From contig JAXRKP010000279.1 in the NCBI GenBank assembly GCA_037039925.1, positions 289,218 through 353,217 of the forward strand: a DNA stretch of 64,000 bases, written 5' to 3'. This document shows, piece after piece, positions 46,278 to 59,633 of this stretch. Each line of letters starts with the position of its first letter. Positions within the stretch are counted from its first letter, which is position 1. A program made the translations under genes and the position numbers. This DNA is from Doris montereyensis. Lineage: Eukaryota > Mollusca > Gastropoda > Nudibranchia > Dorididae. Under the pieces are notes generated by a model. The model searched no databases. It had not been told where the DNA came from and worked only from the letters and a program-made list of their open reading frames with translations.

Positions 46278-47139
46278 AAAATGCGCTGGTTGCCAAAAAC
46301 TAGCTTTGTTTTTTTGGGGTTTTTTTGGGCCGAGTTGCTGCGAAGGAATTGTATGGGTTTTTATTTGCTATACTGAATGAATGCGTGTCTTACTCTCTGG
46401 TATTGGTACAGCTTGTAGGTTATAGTTATAACAATAAGTTGGATTTAGTAGAGATCATCGCAGGACTGAGTTGTGAATATCCTGGGATAATTTTTCGTGT
46501 CTGTCCTCTGGCCTGCACGTGATATTTTGGTGTTTTTTCGTTTTGGTTGTTTGTGGTTTGTAGGTTTCTTTTGAGTTATTTTGATTTTAAGTTGTTTCCA
46601 GAACCACTTATCTTGGAAAAGAAGTGGACTTTGTGTGGAAAGACGAATGAAACATGTCATGTTACGTTCATTGGTATGCGTGATTGAGTGGTTGTGCGTC
46701 TGAGAAATAGACTACACTACATGTCAAGATAGATCGAAGCCTTCTATCTAATCTAATTGAGAATTGCATCATCTTTTCGATAATAATGTTGTGCTTACTG
46801 CCACTAGATAATGTGGTACCTTACTCAGTAAAAACCAATCAAAGGACACGGCAATAAAATTACAATAGTGCCAGTCGCCAATCTCTTTTGACTTTTTTGT
46901 CTGTCTGTCTTGAGTGTTTCATTCCTGTCTAGATTTATGTGAATTACTGTTGATAAGTGTGATATTGTCATCAGATATCTTGAAATGTTATTACAACAAT
47001 TTATAAACCGATACTTTGATCTTCATACTCACTGTAACTGCAGCACTTTTATCTGCACTTCAACGTCCCATTTGAGACTGATTTTAGATTCAGAAACTAC
47101 ATTCTTTTTTTTTTTAGAATCTCCCCCCCCCATGGTACA
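46278..47139. other. Intron after cassette 25
   Basis: No exon recognised; T and C runs at 47104-47132. Confidence 0.45.
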
Positions 47140-48091
<952 letters not shown>

Positions 48092-48450
48092 AGTATTCCT
48101 CCCTGCCGAATGTAGGCGAATGGCCCAAGGCTCACGACAGCAGTTCCAAGAGATACATGTGCCCAGTACTCGAATGTTCTCAAAAGAATGTGGTTTGTGT
48201 ACAACCGGATGTGTACCGTCACCACTGGAGGGAAAAACATGAACGCTTCACCGAGCATCACTGTTGTGTTTATTGCAGTTTGCGTTGCAAGCGAAAACGC
48301 GACCTGCTTCGACATATACGTCGCATTCATGACATGGATCCTGCAAATTGTCAGTGCCCTGTGGAATATCTTGCGAATCGTCAGTTCATAGACCCTTATC
48401 CTCATACTTTAAACAGTGTACTGTCAAAATTGTCAATAAAGGGCCTGTGA
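48092..48450 (+). CDS. Class 2 zinc-finger cassette 26
   Basis: Acceptor GATCTCTTCTGTCTGCAG; phase bases AG give Glu. Leader YSSLPNVGEWPKAHDSSSKR, first finger CPVLEC with a longer loop (15 residues) before HWREKH; second finger CVYC, R-C-K-R-K, helix RKRDLLR, HIRRIH; tail EYLANRQFIDPYPHTLNSVL. Intact to TGA. An AATAAA word (48435-48440) falls inside the last codons. Forms a subgroup with 27, 28 and 29. Confidence 0.87.
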
Positions 48451-49052
48451 TGAACACCGGAAGCATGACCATTAGTATTAGTTCTAATGCTCAACTGTCG
48501 TGTAGAATTATATCTGTATTATAATATGCACATCCTCCTTTTCTTTGCGCAAACTGATGAAGTAAAATGTAGAATCCCATCATGACAAATCCTTGTGTGT
48601 TATGAGTTTGTAAGACTTCAAACTTAATAACGTGACATCCAACAGCATCTATGGCTGTTACAATTGTCTGACTCTCCACGTCTTCGGCTTTTCACCAATT
48701 TCACCCAGTCACGTTCAAAATATGTGCTTTCACTTTCTGACTTTATCACGGAAAAGTCACGACTTTTTTAGTGTGTGACATACTTGAGTAATGAAGCGGT
48801 CATTGTTGTTACGTCAAGATCAAGTCTTCTGAGGTTCTAGTTCTAGTCTTGTTTTGTACACGTATTTTTAAATCACATAGATGCAACTGGCGTGGGCTTC
48901 TTCAACACATCTAGCTGAACATATGTGTGCAAACCCAAACTCATCAAAGATGAAGGGATGAACATGTATTTGATAATACTCAAGATTCAACCAAGCTTCT
49001 CGGTTTCTCCGCATCGCCAAGCATTAACGCAGTTGATCTCTTTTATCTCCAG
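48451..49052. other. Intron before cassette 27
   Basis: No exon recognised. Confidence 0.5.
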
Positions 49053-49393
49053 AATTTTCATCTCAAGACGAAATGGACAGGTTTAACGTTTCACTCAAGA
49101 CCTTCAGGTGTCCTGTGACACGATGCTTTCAACGGAATATCATCTACACCACGGAAGCCGCTTACCGGCGACACTGGAGAGAAAAACACGAATGTTATCT
49201 TGAGCACCATGTCTGTTCGTTATGTCAGGTGCGCTGCAAAAGGAAGAGCGACATGTTACGACACCTTCGTCGATTTCACAAAAACAAATTGAGTCCTGAA
49301 AAAACTGTTACTCAAGGAACAAGCGAGTATCTCGCAAACCGGCAGTTCGTAAACCCATTTCCACACACCCTTGACAGCGTTCTTGAAGGCTGA
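49053..49393 (+). CDS. Class 2 zinc-finger cassette 27
   Basis: Acceptor GATCTCTTTTATCTCCAG; phase bases AA give Glu. Leader FSSQDEMDRFNVSLKTFR, first finger CPVTRC, long loop, HWREKH; second finger CSLC, R-C-K-R-K, helix RKSDMLR, HLRRFH; tail EYLANRQFVNPFPHTLDSVL. Intact to TGA. Confidence 0.87.
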
Positions 49394-49436
49394 TATAATT
49401 ATGTTGCTGATTCGGTGTCAGGATGCCTACCGATTG

Positions 49437-49700
<264 letters not shown>

Positions 49701-49701
<1 letters not shown>

Positions 49702-50629
49702 AGATCTCTCTCTCTCCAAATTTTTAAGATATGAAAAATTGTCCATAGCCAAGTTACTTGAAATACAAGTTGATGTTGAATTTAAATTTGAAATAAGGCC
49801 TTTTTGCTTTGGATGCCCGTGAGGCATAATGAGGTGATTACTGATATGCGACATTTTTTCATGCTTTATTTTCTTTTTCGTTTTATCAATTGAACGCTAT
49901 GCACTGTAATTACACAGGTGAAGTGAACATAAATGTCTGTATAGTCGAGTAGTCTTAAAACGGGTTGTACCGTCAGCAGTGTGAACGTCCTCGAAGTATG
50001 TGAAAACAGAAAATGTCAAATCGTTAAGGTGCTTCGCTCTTCGAGTTTCTTTTCTTATATTGTAAGCCCGTCGTTGTCTCTCCGAGGTCTCTAACCCCGT
50101 GCCCGTGTTTCTTTATGAAGTTAAAATTCATGATTCTTGGGAAATCTTTGTACGTTTTTTCTTCTTGGAATATTTTATACCAGTTCGATTTTATGCTTTT
50201 GCATAGTTGGTAATGGTAGTGTTAGTAGGAGACTTTAAAATGACACCTTCATGTCAGTTTTCTCATTTTGCTTTTGAGTTTTACATGGCTTCTTGTTTTC
50301 GTGTGTGTATTTGAATTTATTTTTATCTCCCAGTTTTTCCTATGACTCTTAAACTTTTGGCTGTTGTGTTTTGTCAATATCTTTTTGTTTAAGAATAGCT
50401 AGCTATCATATTCATATATATATACACATGATGATGCGCCATGAAACTTATGCATGGACCAAATCTCACCAGCAACTAATTTGAATGAGTGCAGTTCAGT
50501 TTTTTTTCTAGTGACTTGAACAGTTTTGTGGCCAGTACAAATTCGTTGGGGTTCGCGAGTGATGGACGCGCATTTCTTGATCTCGCCAGACATTAGTGTA
50601 TTAATACAGTTGGTATCTTTTGTCTCCAG
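49701..50629. other. Intron before cassette 28
   Basis: No exon recognised. Confidence 0.45.
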
Positions 50630-51005
50630 GATACTCATCCCAAGCAACAGTAGGTCGTCTTTCTACCAAGTTATACCATTACCATTGTCCGGTGCCAGAG
50701 TGCCTTGAGATAAAGAACAGTTCTTTTCTGTCAGAAAGCAGGTATCGGCGCCATTGGAGAGAGAAACACGAACCTTACCTAGAACATCATCAGTGCGCTT
50801 TTGTGTTTTCCGTTTTAAGAGGAAAGGGGACCTGTACCGACACATTCGTGGCAAACACGGCACCCGCTTGGAGGAATCTCAAGGCCCAAGCGAATATCAT
50901 TCTAATCGGCAGTATGTAGATCCATACCCTTACACTCTGACAAGAAAGAGTCCAGATGATGGGAAGTTACATTTCAAGACAAAAAATCATCATCAGAAAA
51001 GTTAG
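50630..51005 (+). CDS. Class 2 zinc-finger cassette 28 (one frameshift)
   Basis: Acceptor GGTATCTTTTGTCTCCAG; phase bases GA give Asp/Glu-type codon GGA (Gly). Leader YSSQATVGRLSTKLYHYH, first finger CPVPEC, long loop, HWREKH; at GCGCTTTTGTG (50801) one T appears to be missing, which throws the second finger (C-x2-C, F-K-R-K, helix RKGDLYR, HIRGKH) and tail SNRQYVDPYPYTL into another frame that ends at TAG 51003. The break is in a T run, so an assembly error is plausible. Confidence 0.75.
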
Positions 51006-51421
51006 TCATCATTTTGTGCTTGGTAGTATTAATTGATAGCAACTGACTTGATATTTTAATCAAACTGCAGAAAGGACGTGTGTTGTTGTTTTGTTTAGGA
51101 TGTTTGATTTCCTTCCAATTCCTTTGATAATAGCTCTTATAGACCAAGCGTCTTGTCTAGGAATATTATCATCTGTTCAAACACCCTATACATCTATATG
51201 TAACTAAACTGTATTATTATGACATTATTATGATTGACAAGAAAAAATTACTTTTATTATTATTATTACACAGTCATTCTGTATAAAGGTTCATTGAAAA
51301 GTTTGTACTTATTTATCGGCCTTAGTTGCCATAGAAACGGCCGCCATCTTGGATTTTCATTCAATTTTCAAAATTTATCTCCTCCTTAGTTATGAATAAA
51401 ATCACTTAAACCTGTGCCGAG
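51006..51421. other. Intron after cassette 28
   Basis: No exon recognised. Confidence 0.45.
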
Positions 51422-52180
51422 GTGTCTTTTCCATTCAATATCTAAAGAGTGACGTCGGATTTTTCGATATTTTGGATAATCATTTTTTAAAAATGAATTT
51501 CTGAAAACACAATATATCATTGAATGTACAAAAACGGCGTTTTTATTACCAAAAAAAATAATTTCTCAAAAAGTTTACAATATATCAAAAAAAACTCCGA
51601 CGTCAATTCTATTAACATTGACAAGAGGAACCTGTGTGTCGAATATAATACAAATCGTTCGGTAAATGGCGGAGGAGACATAATTTTAGTGTGGAAAAAC
51701 TACATTTCGAGAAAAATGCAAGTAAACAAATCAACAGAAAATAACACAAAACAACCTTTAGTTCTTCAGACGTTTCTCTTGTTGTAGCAGCCCCCTTATT
51801 ATTTCGATAGTCTCCGGCATTGTTACTAATGTAAAAAGGGTTATAAAGTCTAGGTCTAGATGTGCACTGTTGTGAAAACAGACGTCGAGATGACCAGTTT
51901 TTTTTATTTCTTTTATATCCTATGCTTGTGAGAAAACTATCGAAAAATGTATTTATTAGTGTTAACAAACACACTGATGTACAACGCCTCTTCTATCACA
52001 CAGCGATGGGAGACGTCGTATAAGATCGATTAGTTTAACATAATATTAGTGTCGGCAAAACGCGTTGTCAAATATCGTGTGTTGCCACATTTAGCGATTA
52101 ACCGCCAATATACGGGTTTTACTGCCATTTTCTCAGTCAGTGTCATGATCATTTACGTCAAAATTTTGATTGTTTTTATC
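51422..52180 (+). repeat. Dispersed repeat family R2, copy 2
   Basis: Same orientation as 22280-22925 and 29 kb away. Longer than copy 1, with an extra block containing GTGGAAAAACTACATTT; the same phrase recurs at 52689-52706, a probable third fragment. Element class unknown; no coding capacity seen. Confidence 0.75.
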
Positions 52181-52971
52181 TTACATTGTGCTAAATTTAA
52201 TCGCTACAAAGATGTGTTAATCTTATCTACAAATATTTTGTATTAGTTCACTTATTATTATTACTATTATTATTTTTCGTAAAATTATTATTATTATTGT
52301 GGTAACGTTGAACACTTCTGTTCGGTACTGAATTTTCAGGGACAACAAAGATCTATAGGATTAATATTATTTGCGTAATAGTTGTTGCATCAGTACGTAA
52401 AACATATTTAGTATGTTTTACATGAGAAACTGTCTGTATTTAATTTCAAGCATACCTACATATATTTAAATGAAATATTTGTAGCGTCCTTTGTCTTTGT
52501 TATAGATAACTTTGTTGAATAGGAAATCACTAGAAAAAAAACGACTGCGGAGACATGAATTTCAGTTGCATGATAATAAAGAGGACAATGTATTTTCTTT
52601 TCTTTTTACCTAAATTTAATTTAAGTGATTTATTCAAAAAATTATCAGATTTGTTTAGCTAAAACGGTCCAAAAATTTGTTTCTCAAAAGTGGAAAAACT
52701 ACATTTAGTTAGCATTGAAAAGAGGAATCGGCCTCTTGCATTCGATGAATGAGTGTAGAAATAGAGGAATATTTTCGTAGGATATAATTGAAATGAAATG
52801 GATAAGCTTGGGCGATATGACGGTAAAAGATAGACCCTGGAGGGAAAAAAACCACCTTGAGCACTTCTACATTTACCTTCGTTGTAAACGCCCGTGATTT
52901 TTACAAATTTGGTTACGTCAAGGATAGGCATGATCCTTAAGACAGTTGGTCATGACGTTTTGTCTCCAAAG
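52181..52971. other. Intron before decayed cassette 29
   Basis: ATT/TTA-rich stretch near 52255-52300; fragment of repeat R2 near 52660-52730. No exon. Confidence 0.45.
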
Positions 52972-53401
52972 AATTATCCCTGCTGAACTGACCCTCTGTT
53001 TAGGTCGCCAGTGCCATCCAAGGATATCAGTGTCCTGTCGACCTGTGTCGTCAAGCACTGGAAAGAAAAAATGCCTCATTGTTCACGTTCTAAACGAAGA
53101 AGTTTCCTCCGACATTGGCAAAGGAAAAGCACGAACGTTCAACATTGAAAATAAATTTCTATGTGCTTTGTGTGCGTATCTTAAACTTGTTTTGTAAGCG
53201 GAAAAGTGACTTGTTCGTCACATACGCACACGCCACGGCAAGATTCCGTTCTTTCATCGGAAAAATCTATGGGCCCTGTAGAACGCCAATCTTTTAAACC
53301 GCCAGTATATGAATCCTTTCCCCCACACAATAGAAAGCGTGCTCGAAATGTTTCAGTACAAGCATTTAAAGACAAGGATAGTGCGATTCTTTCATCGGTA
53401 A
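52972..53401 (+). pseudogene. Decayed class 2 cassette 29
   Basis: The acceptor region keeps the subgroup text (ACAGTTGGT...TGTCTCC) but the AG is now AAAG. Finger 1 start YQCPVDLC, then RSFLRHWQRK, C-x2-C (CALC), CKRKSDL and RHIRTRHGK, and tail NRQYMNPFPHTIESVLEM are all recognisable but lie in different frames separated by at least four indels and stops. The last frame ends at TAA 53399. Unlike the single homopolymer breaks elsewhere, the number of lesions suggests a genuine pseudo-exon. Confidence 0.7.
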
Positions 53402-53529
53402 TTGAGTGAGGTTGTTCATTTGACCATTTATAGTACTATACTTTAAAACAGTTGGTATCGTTTTTCATTTCAACTTCAACCTTGATGGACCCTTGCCCTG
53501 ACTTCAGTTTTTCAGAAATTTGTCATTTC
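53402..53529. other. Spacer after cassette 29
   Basis: Contains TAAAACAGTTGGTATCGTTT at 53444-53463, matching the pre-acceptor text of cassettes 28 and 29, but no finger sequence follows; possibly the remnant of another lost cassette. Confidence 0.4.
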
Positions 53530-53912
53530 TCTCTCTCTCTCTCTCTCGGTTTCTCAGAAAGAGTCTCTCTCTCTCTCTCTCTCTCTCTCAATCCTCTCTC
53601 TCTCTCTCTTCTCTCTCTCTCAGAATCATTCTCTCTCTCACTCTCTCTCTCTCTCTCTCTCTCGTCTCTCTCTCGCTCTCTCTCTTTTCTCTCTCTCAGC
53701 GACTTGGATGTCGCCAGCTTTTCTCTTGACTTCTCTCGACAACGCTCTTTCTCTGTCTCTCTCTCTCTCTGTCTCTCTCTCTCTCTCTGGTATTTCTCTC
53801 TCCTCTCCACTCGACAATGTCACTCTCTCTCTCTCTTCAAACTCTTCTCATCTCTCTTTCTCTCTCTCTTCTAAAACTCTGATGGATCTCTCCCTCTCTC
53901 TCTCAGAAGAAG

Positions 53913-53990
<78 letters not shown>
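53530..53990 (+). repeat. Degenerate (CT)n tract
   Basis: CT runs interrupted by short unique words (CAGAAAGAG, GACTTGGATGTCGCCAGC, CGACAACG). Reading frames are artefacts. Confidence 0.9.
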
Positions 53991-53991
<1 letters not shown>

Positions 53992-54864
53992 CTTTAAAGT
54001 GTTAATAATTCAAAAAGAGACACTGCTGATGACATGGCTTAGTATATTGTAATACTTGTAAGATTTGAATGATTAAAACTACTCAGTAGGATGTTTGTGC
54101 TTTATGTACAGCGAATGGAAACTTCACCATGTCTCTAACTAGATATATATGCATACATGCGCTCATAAAATGTCATTTTGAGACAGCCAAAACATGTCTT
54201 GGCTGAAAGCATTGTGAGTAACGAATGCAAGAAATGGTATATCATGGCTGGCAGCATATTATTTTATTTACGTATCCCTTCCGCCTTAAGTTCACGGCAC
54301 TCTCTGTCTGTCCAACCCTGATATTTGTCGTGTTTAAACTAAACATAAAAGTTGTTCTCCTTAAGGTTATCAAACTTGTCCCCAAACGAGCAAGTAAACA
54401 ATCATAACAAAACGATTATAGATTGTTTTGTGCAAAGCTGTACACGAATCATTGAAAACAATAAAGAAAAATGTTCAATCAGTGTTAAATCTTAACTAGT
54501 CGACTTGTTTTTGATTTATTGTCGTCTGATTTGTGTACGTGAAAATTTGGTTCTTAACTCGCGTTTTTTCGTTTTCGAAAAACTACCAGTGATGGGTTGA
54601 TATAAACCTGCCTCTTGTTGATGTTGTTAAATAAGATATGATTTTTATCAGCTCTGCAGTGACAATTCAAAACGGTCTCATTAGCCTCAACGGGATTGGT
54701 GTTTTTCTGTTATATATGAAGGAAACATTCAAATGCACGACGACACCCATATAAAACAGGTTCCACATTTGGCATTCGCTGTTATGTCATTTTAACCATG
54801 CGATTTCACATTCTAGACTTCTCTGCGAGCAGACATGAATTTCGCAATACATTTTCCTCTCCAG
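53991..54864. other. Intron before cassette 30
   Basis: No exon recognised; AATAAA at 54459-54464. Confidence 0.45.
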
Positions 54865-55214
54865 GTTCTGTTTCGTCGATCTATGGCCAGACCCCCGACA
54901 CACCGTTCCCACGGAGATTCCAGTGTCCCGTCCTGGCATGCTCTCAAAGCCATTCATATTCTCTCCTTAGAGGCGAGCTCGTGCGTCATTGGAGGAAAAG
55001 CACGAGGAGTATACGCAAATTTATCACTGTCCTTATTGCACTAAAGGCAGCAAACGAAAGGGAACCTCTTCAGGCATGCCAAATACGTCCATGGGGTGAA
55101 CATTGACCTGGCGCTTGTTTCCTCGGATTATCAAGTCAATCAGAATTCGTCAAACCCCACCCTTTTACTCTGGAGAAAGTACTGAAGTCGGGACCTGCCA
55201 TGACACGTCATTGA
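54865..55214 (+). CDS. Class 2 zinc-finger cassette 30 (three frameshifts)
   Basis: Acceptor ACATTTTCCTCTCCAG; phase bases GT give Gly. Leader SVSSIYGQTPDTPFPRRFQ, first finger CPVLAC, loop, then RHWRK; a missing A in GGAAAAGCACG (54995) breaks the frame before the K-H. Second finger CPYC, S-K-R-K is in the next frame and breaks again at GGGAACC; HAKYVH follows. The tail FVKPHPFTLEKVLKSG lies in a further frame ending at TGA 55212. Breaks at A runs could be assembly error, but three in one cassette also fits early decay. Confidence 0.6.
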
Positions 55215-56195
55215 TTGTACATAACGTTCTAAGGAGCAGAGAGAGTCCTTAGTAATAATGATTTTGGTGCTCAATGGCGTTTTACAATCAAAAGCATAAA
55301 AATGAAATCAAAACAAATTACAAATTCAATTATACAAACCATGGAGCATCACATGTAAAAAGCATACAGCAATGAACAAATATTTCATTTCATGGCGAAT
55401 TTTTCCAATGTTCGTAAAAGCAGATCTGCAGGTTAAACAAAGTGTCAACAGATGGAGAAGATTTGGTATGCAAAAACAGAATTCTCCACAAAACTGGACA
55501 TGCAACACTAAAACTAGTAGTAAAGAAGAGTGTACATTAGATGCATTTATTAAAAGAGCATCATTTGATCTTTAATTTCTGTATTGTTTGTTCGAGGCAG
55601 CAAATTACTGCAAGTAACGAGATGAAGTGCCATGAAGGCGGTTATAAACTTGATAGAGTAGCTTAAAATCAACTGTATACTTATCGGGTAGTCACTGAAG
55701 AATTTTAAGGATAGGTACTGACACTGACATGTGCGTGGTCATGCTTTTGGGATAGGGTGGAATCAATCGAATTGTGCTGGACTTCTTTTTCCTACTTTTA
55801 TGTTTTGTGTGTATTTATGCGAGAATCTCAGGCACCTTTAGATTTTTGAATGCCTCAATGAAAGAGTTTCCTGTGTTTCAAGTGTTTGATTATAATGCTC
55901 ACAACCATCCCACCACACCCCTGTATAATACAGTGACTTATTGTAAACTTTGGTAACATATATGGTGGAGTAAACCATTTCCATGTGCTATTCATGACTT
56001 AAGCATTGAATCAGAAGAGAGGCTCCAATCTCAATCGGCAGTCACCCTCTTCGTCGTTAGCTGCTATCTCACGCTCTCTTACTCTTCGTAAAATGTGATC
56101 CAGAATTGTCCATCTTTGTTCTAACATTTGGAGTTATATGGACGTTTTATTTCATTTGTACTTGTACAGTGTGGATGGCAGTCTCAACATGAATA
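55215..56195. other. Intron after cassette 30
   Basis: No exon recognised. Confidence 0.45.
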
Positions 56196-56492
56196 GTGGC
56201 GTCGATGGCCGACTGGTTAGACTGCCGGACTTGCGACCACGAGGTCTTGGGTTCAAATCCTACATAGCAACCCTAGGTCGGCCGTTGTGTTCCTTGGGAA
56301 ATACACTTAACACGCTTTTCCCCACTTGACCCAGGTACAAATGGGTACACGCACTAGCTTTGGAGTAGAAACATGCGTCAGACTAATTCCTGTCCAGGTG
56401 ATTATCACTTGTTCCGCTTCACGCTATAGAAATAGGGATACGCTCTGGTTGTATGGGCCGTAACAGCCTTAAAAGAAGTTTACTTACTTACA
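56196..56492 (+). mobile_element. tRNA-derived SINE
   Basis: Starts GTGGCGTCGATGGCCGACTG and has an A box-like TGGCCGACTGG and a B box GGGTTCAAATCC (56249-56260), the internal RNA polymerase III promoter of tRNA-derived SINEs. A body of ~170 bases follows (CCTTGGGAAATACACTTAAC and CCCAGGTACAAATGGGTAC), of a kind common in invertebrate SINEs, ending near TTACTTACTTACA. Same strand as the gene. Confidence 0.85.
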
Positions 56493-56888
56493 ATCGAACC
56501 TGAGTTATATCGACCCCTATCCGGTTATACTTTAGAATCAGCTGGACTAGCCCTTTGAAAATATGTCATGTTTGGCTGAACGATTAACACGCGCCGGAAG
56601 TTATTTCTTGACTCTTTCTTTTGTTTTTTAAAAATATTATTGTTATAAAAGGAAAGCTTAGATGGCAGTTTTCATCATGGAAAATAGACACAACTGCAAA
56701 GTGCTCTCGTGTACCTTAAATGATCGTCCCTCTCTCATGAACCTTATAAAAATACTTCTCTTTTGTTGCCTTATCTTCACTATCCTCTCACTTTTTCTTT
56801 GTGAAGTGATCCACTCAGTTCAGTCAGCATACAGATAAGATAAAACGTGCGAACGTGACACTTCTGTTTTGATTTGAGTTGCCATGCG
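56493..56888. other. Spacer between SINE and MADF element
   Basis: No gene recognised. Confidence 0.45.
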
Positions 56889-57835
56889 TAAGCGCTAGAA
56901 ATCTAGCGCTAGGCTACAGGTGCTATAAATGTATCACGTTAATCTTTGTTGACACCTATAGAGGACGCGTGTATTTTCCGACCCCAAGCGTGCCGCGTCG
57001 CTTGTAAAGCCTCGCTCGTTTTCAAGTATTGAAAGTTAATTCTTTTCTAGCAATGCGGTCGCTTGTTCAGTGTGTGCCGTGCTTTGTGTAGGTACTGATC
57101 TCGCTATTGTTCAATGGTACCATCCTGTTTGTCGATTGTTGCTCTGTGAACTCAGACCTAGCTATCTTTTCTTCTTGTAAATTAAAAGAATCGATGTGGA
57201 AGCCCTTATTACTGCCGTTTTTAACAAGCCGGCAATATGGGATACGAGTAGAAAAGACCATGCTAATCGCAATATTATATTATTGACGAGGCCTGGAAGG
57301 AAATCAGCGAAGAAATCAACTTTGAAGGTAAGTTTGGAGGAATAAAATCAATGTCGCTCACTCTGTCCGTCTATCTGGTTACAACCAGTCTTTCTTCTGG
57401 CAGGATAGGTACGTGCCAGTTGCACCATGTCTTTGTGAGCCTTGGAGTTATCTTATCCAGAATATAATTGAACGTGTCAAGGTTCATTCACATGTAGGAG
57501 TGAAATCTATCGGGGTGATTCTTTAACTGACTAAAGAGGTGATGGTATTCACCAACTTCTCTCCTTTCTTTATTGATTTCGTGTACACTTGTCCTCCCTG
57601 TCCTCCTTTCCGAAAACATTAATTTTGGCAATACACTGTCAAGCAAGAAGAATTCTTCGTCTGGAGACTTCATAATGTAATGACTGATGCACAACAGAAG
57701 ATACTGTAATGTGGCTATCTGAAATTTAGGCCAGCAAGCGAGAGCACACGCATTATCTATGTGCGTCCTAAAAGATTTTGGCGCTTGTTACAAATGCGCC
57801 TGTAGCCTAGTGCTACTTTTCTAGCGCTTCAAGCG
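56889..57835. mobile_element. DNA transposon remnant with MADF-domain exon
   Basis: Ends are inverted repeats of about 45 bases: left AAGCGCTAGAAATCTAGCGC then TAGGCTACAGG, right the complement of GAAGCGCTAGAAAAGTAGCA then CTAGGCTACAGG. Inside, 57190-57327 encodes a MADF-like segment. PIF/Harbinger elements carry a MADF/Myb-type accessory protein, so a deleted Harbinger-type copy is the best fit, but no transposase is seen. Confidence 0.6.
57190..57327 (+). pseudogene. MADF-domain fragment
   Basis: Reads VEALITAVFNKPAIWDTSRK, then DHANRN; after a two-base shift it continues DEAWKEISEEINFE and meets a good donor, GTAAGT, at 57328. The pattern (short helix, P-x-I/L-W-D, D-x2-N-R, E-A-W-K-E-I) is that of the MADF DNA-binding domain. 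Frameshift and lack of further exons mark it as a relic within the transposon. Confidence 0.65.
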
Positions 57836-58243
57836 TTCTCTATGTTCTCTGACTTACGATGTGCTTAGGGAGATTGTCTTTTCTGTACCCCCCCCCCCCC
57901 CCCCGCCTATTTTATGTTGTTAATGTTGGGGAGGGGAGGGGGCGCAGTGTTCTTGTAAAAGTTGTATATCGGTTTTGGTATGTTCCTTGCTGTTCTATTT
58001 TGTTGTTGTATCTATTCGTTTTGTCGCTTAACATTACTCATACCCATGATCGGCTTATATCCTCAACAGTTTGTAACGTTAAGTCTTTACCGTCTTAATT
58101 TGTCGTTATTGTAACTTCCATGAAAACTGCGCGATCGCTTGCTTGGGGATACAGCAAAACTCAATAACAATGCGTTTTATTTTTTTATATATAACAATGT
58201 ATCCAAGAGGGGCCTGACTTTTGTCATAAATTCTCGTCTCCAG
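57836..58243. other. Intron before cassette 31
   Basis: C-homopolymer at 57889-57904; no exon before the acceptor. Confidence 0.5.
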
Positions 58244-58599
58244 ATTCTGCTTCGCCTTTCCCTGGTCTCAGCTCCGGCTTGTCAATATCAAGGAGATTCA
58301 ACTGCCCTGTGCCGGCATGTTCTCAAAAGTATAATTCCCATTGTTTTGACAGGTCAACGTTTATAAGGCACTGGAGAGAAAAACATTACCATCACACTAA
58401 GGTCTTCCGCTGCCCCCTATGCAGTACGGGAAGCAAAAGGAGAACCAATCTTTTGAGGCACATCAACTTTGTCCACAAAGTCAAAGTTGGCATATCAGAC
58501 ATATCGTGGGAGCACCAAGTGAATCAGGAGTTCATTGACCCACGGCCATTCTCGTTGGAGAAAGTCCTTGCCGGATTGTTCAATCAAACCAGTCCATGA
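58244..58599 (+). CDS. Class 2 zinc-finger cassette 31
   Basis: Acceptor TTCTCGTCTCCAG; phase bases AT give Asp. Leader SASPFPGLSSGLSISRRFN, first finger CPVPAC with a 16-residue loop, HWREKH; second finger CPLC, S-K-R-R, helix RRTNLLR, HINFVH; tail VNQEFIDPRPFSLEKVL. Intact to TGA. Nearest relative of cassette 30 (both SxxSQ after the first Cys pair and a Q-V-N-Q tail). Confidence 0.87.
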
Positions 58600-59633
58600 T
58601 TGGCCTAGCTAGCGTCTTTCTATTGCTCTAACTGTAATTACAATAGTATGTCAAGTCGAAAGAGCGGCATTTTCTACTGCTGCCCCTATCCATTCGTTTC
58701 TTCAAAAGATCACCTTCTTTATTGATATTTAAGAAAGTTTTTATCAATGAAGAGTGGCTTTGAAGAAGCACACAAATCGTATGACATTACGATTGTGTTG
58801 AAGGTATTATTTGAATTTGATGCGAACTTATTATATAGAGGAGGAAATGGCGAGGGTGCCTCCTGGGAGAGCTATTTATTTTTATCATGTGGTGTACTGA
58901 TGCCACTTCTGGGCTGTTTGAGGTTTTAAGTGAGTGAGTTTGAAGGTGAGGGATTGATGGGATAGGGAAAGTGTGTGGGGGTTGTTACGGTAGCCGTTCG
59001 GTTGTGCTATTGTTTGTATTTTTATATCGTGTGTGTGTGTGCATGCGAGCGCCTGATAAACATTGCTACTGTTTATTTTGTCTTTGGATTTGATTCATAC
59101 AGTATGAGATACATTTTGTTCAATTTGCTCTCATGGCTGCTCCTGTTTCGATGTGCCAAGACCGCAATCACTTACGTTTACACTACAGTATTGATTTTCT
59201 TGATGAATTTCGGTTCGTTTTGGCGCTCGATCAATTGCGCGTTTAGTGAATGTGTACTGGATTCTCTTGTTTATCTCTGTAGTATAAAAGCTGATTGGGA
59301 TCAATTTACAATTGTACTGATATGTTTTATTTATGGAGCAGTGCTTTTGATTAAGAAGATCTTAACGAGAGCGGTCACCTGTGCAAAACTATGCAAATGG
59401 TACCTAATTTGTGAATATGTTTTTCGAATGTATATGGAACATGTCTGTCCCTGTGTTACTTGTTTGATATTGTGTCACGTTTGACAGCGCGATTTGAAAG
59501 TAGAAAGAGAGCCTTTCTTCCTTGTGCTTATGCACACTCTAGACACGATATATGCGGAAAAAACCATTCATGTCAAGAAGTGGGAAAATGACGGCCTCAA
59601 ATCACCTCAGAACCCTTGTTTTTTAATCTGCAG
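58600..59633. other. Intron before cassette 32
   Basis: Holds a 169-residue open frame (58975-59484), hydrophobic and Cys-rich without recognisable domain; treated as chance. No exon otherwise. Confidence 0.45.

Noticed and set aside
56196..56270. Genuine tRNA gene
   Set aside because: A and B boxes are present but the head is followed by a SINE body and the cloverleaf is degraded.
58975..59484. 169-residue hydrophobic, Cys-rich open frame
   Set aside because: No domain, no splice or phase logic, lies in an intron; probably a chance frame in AT-rich DNA.
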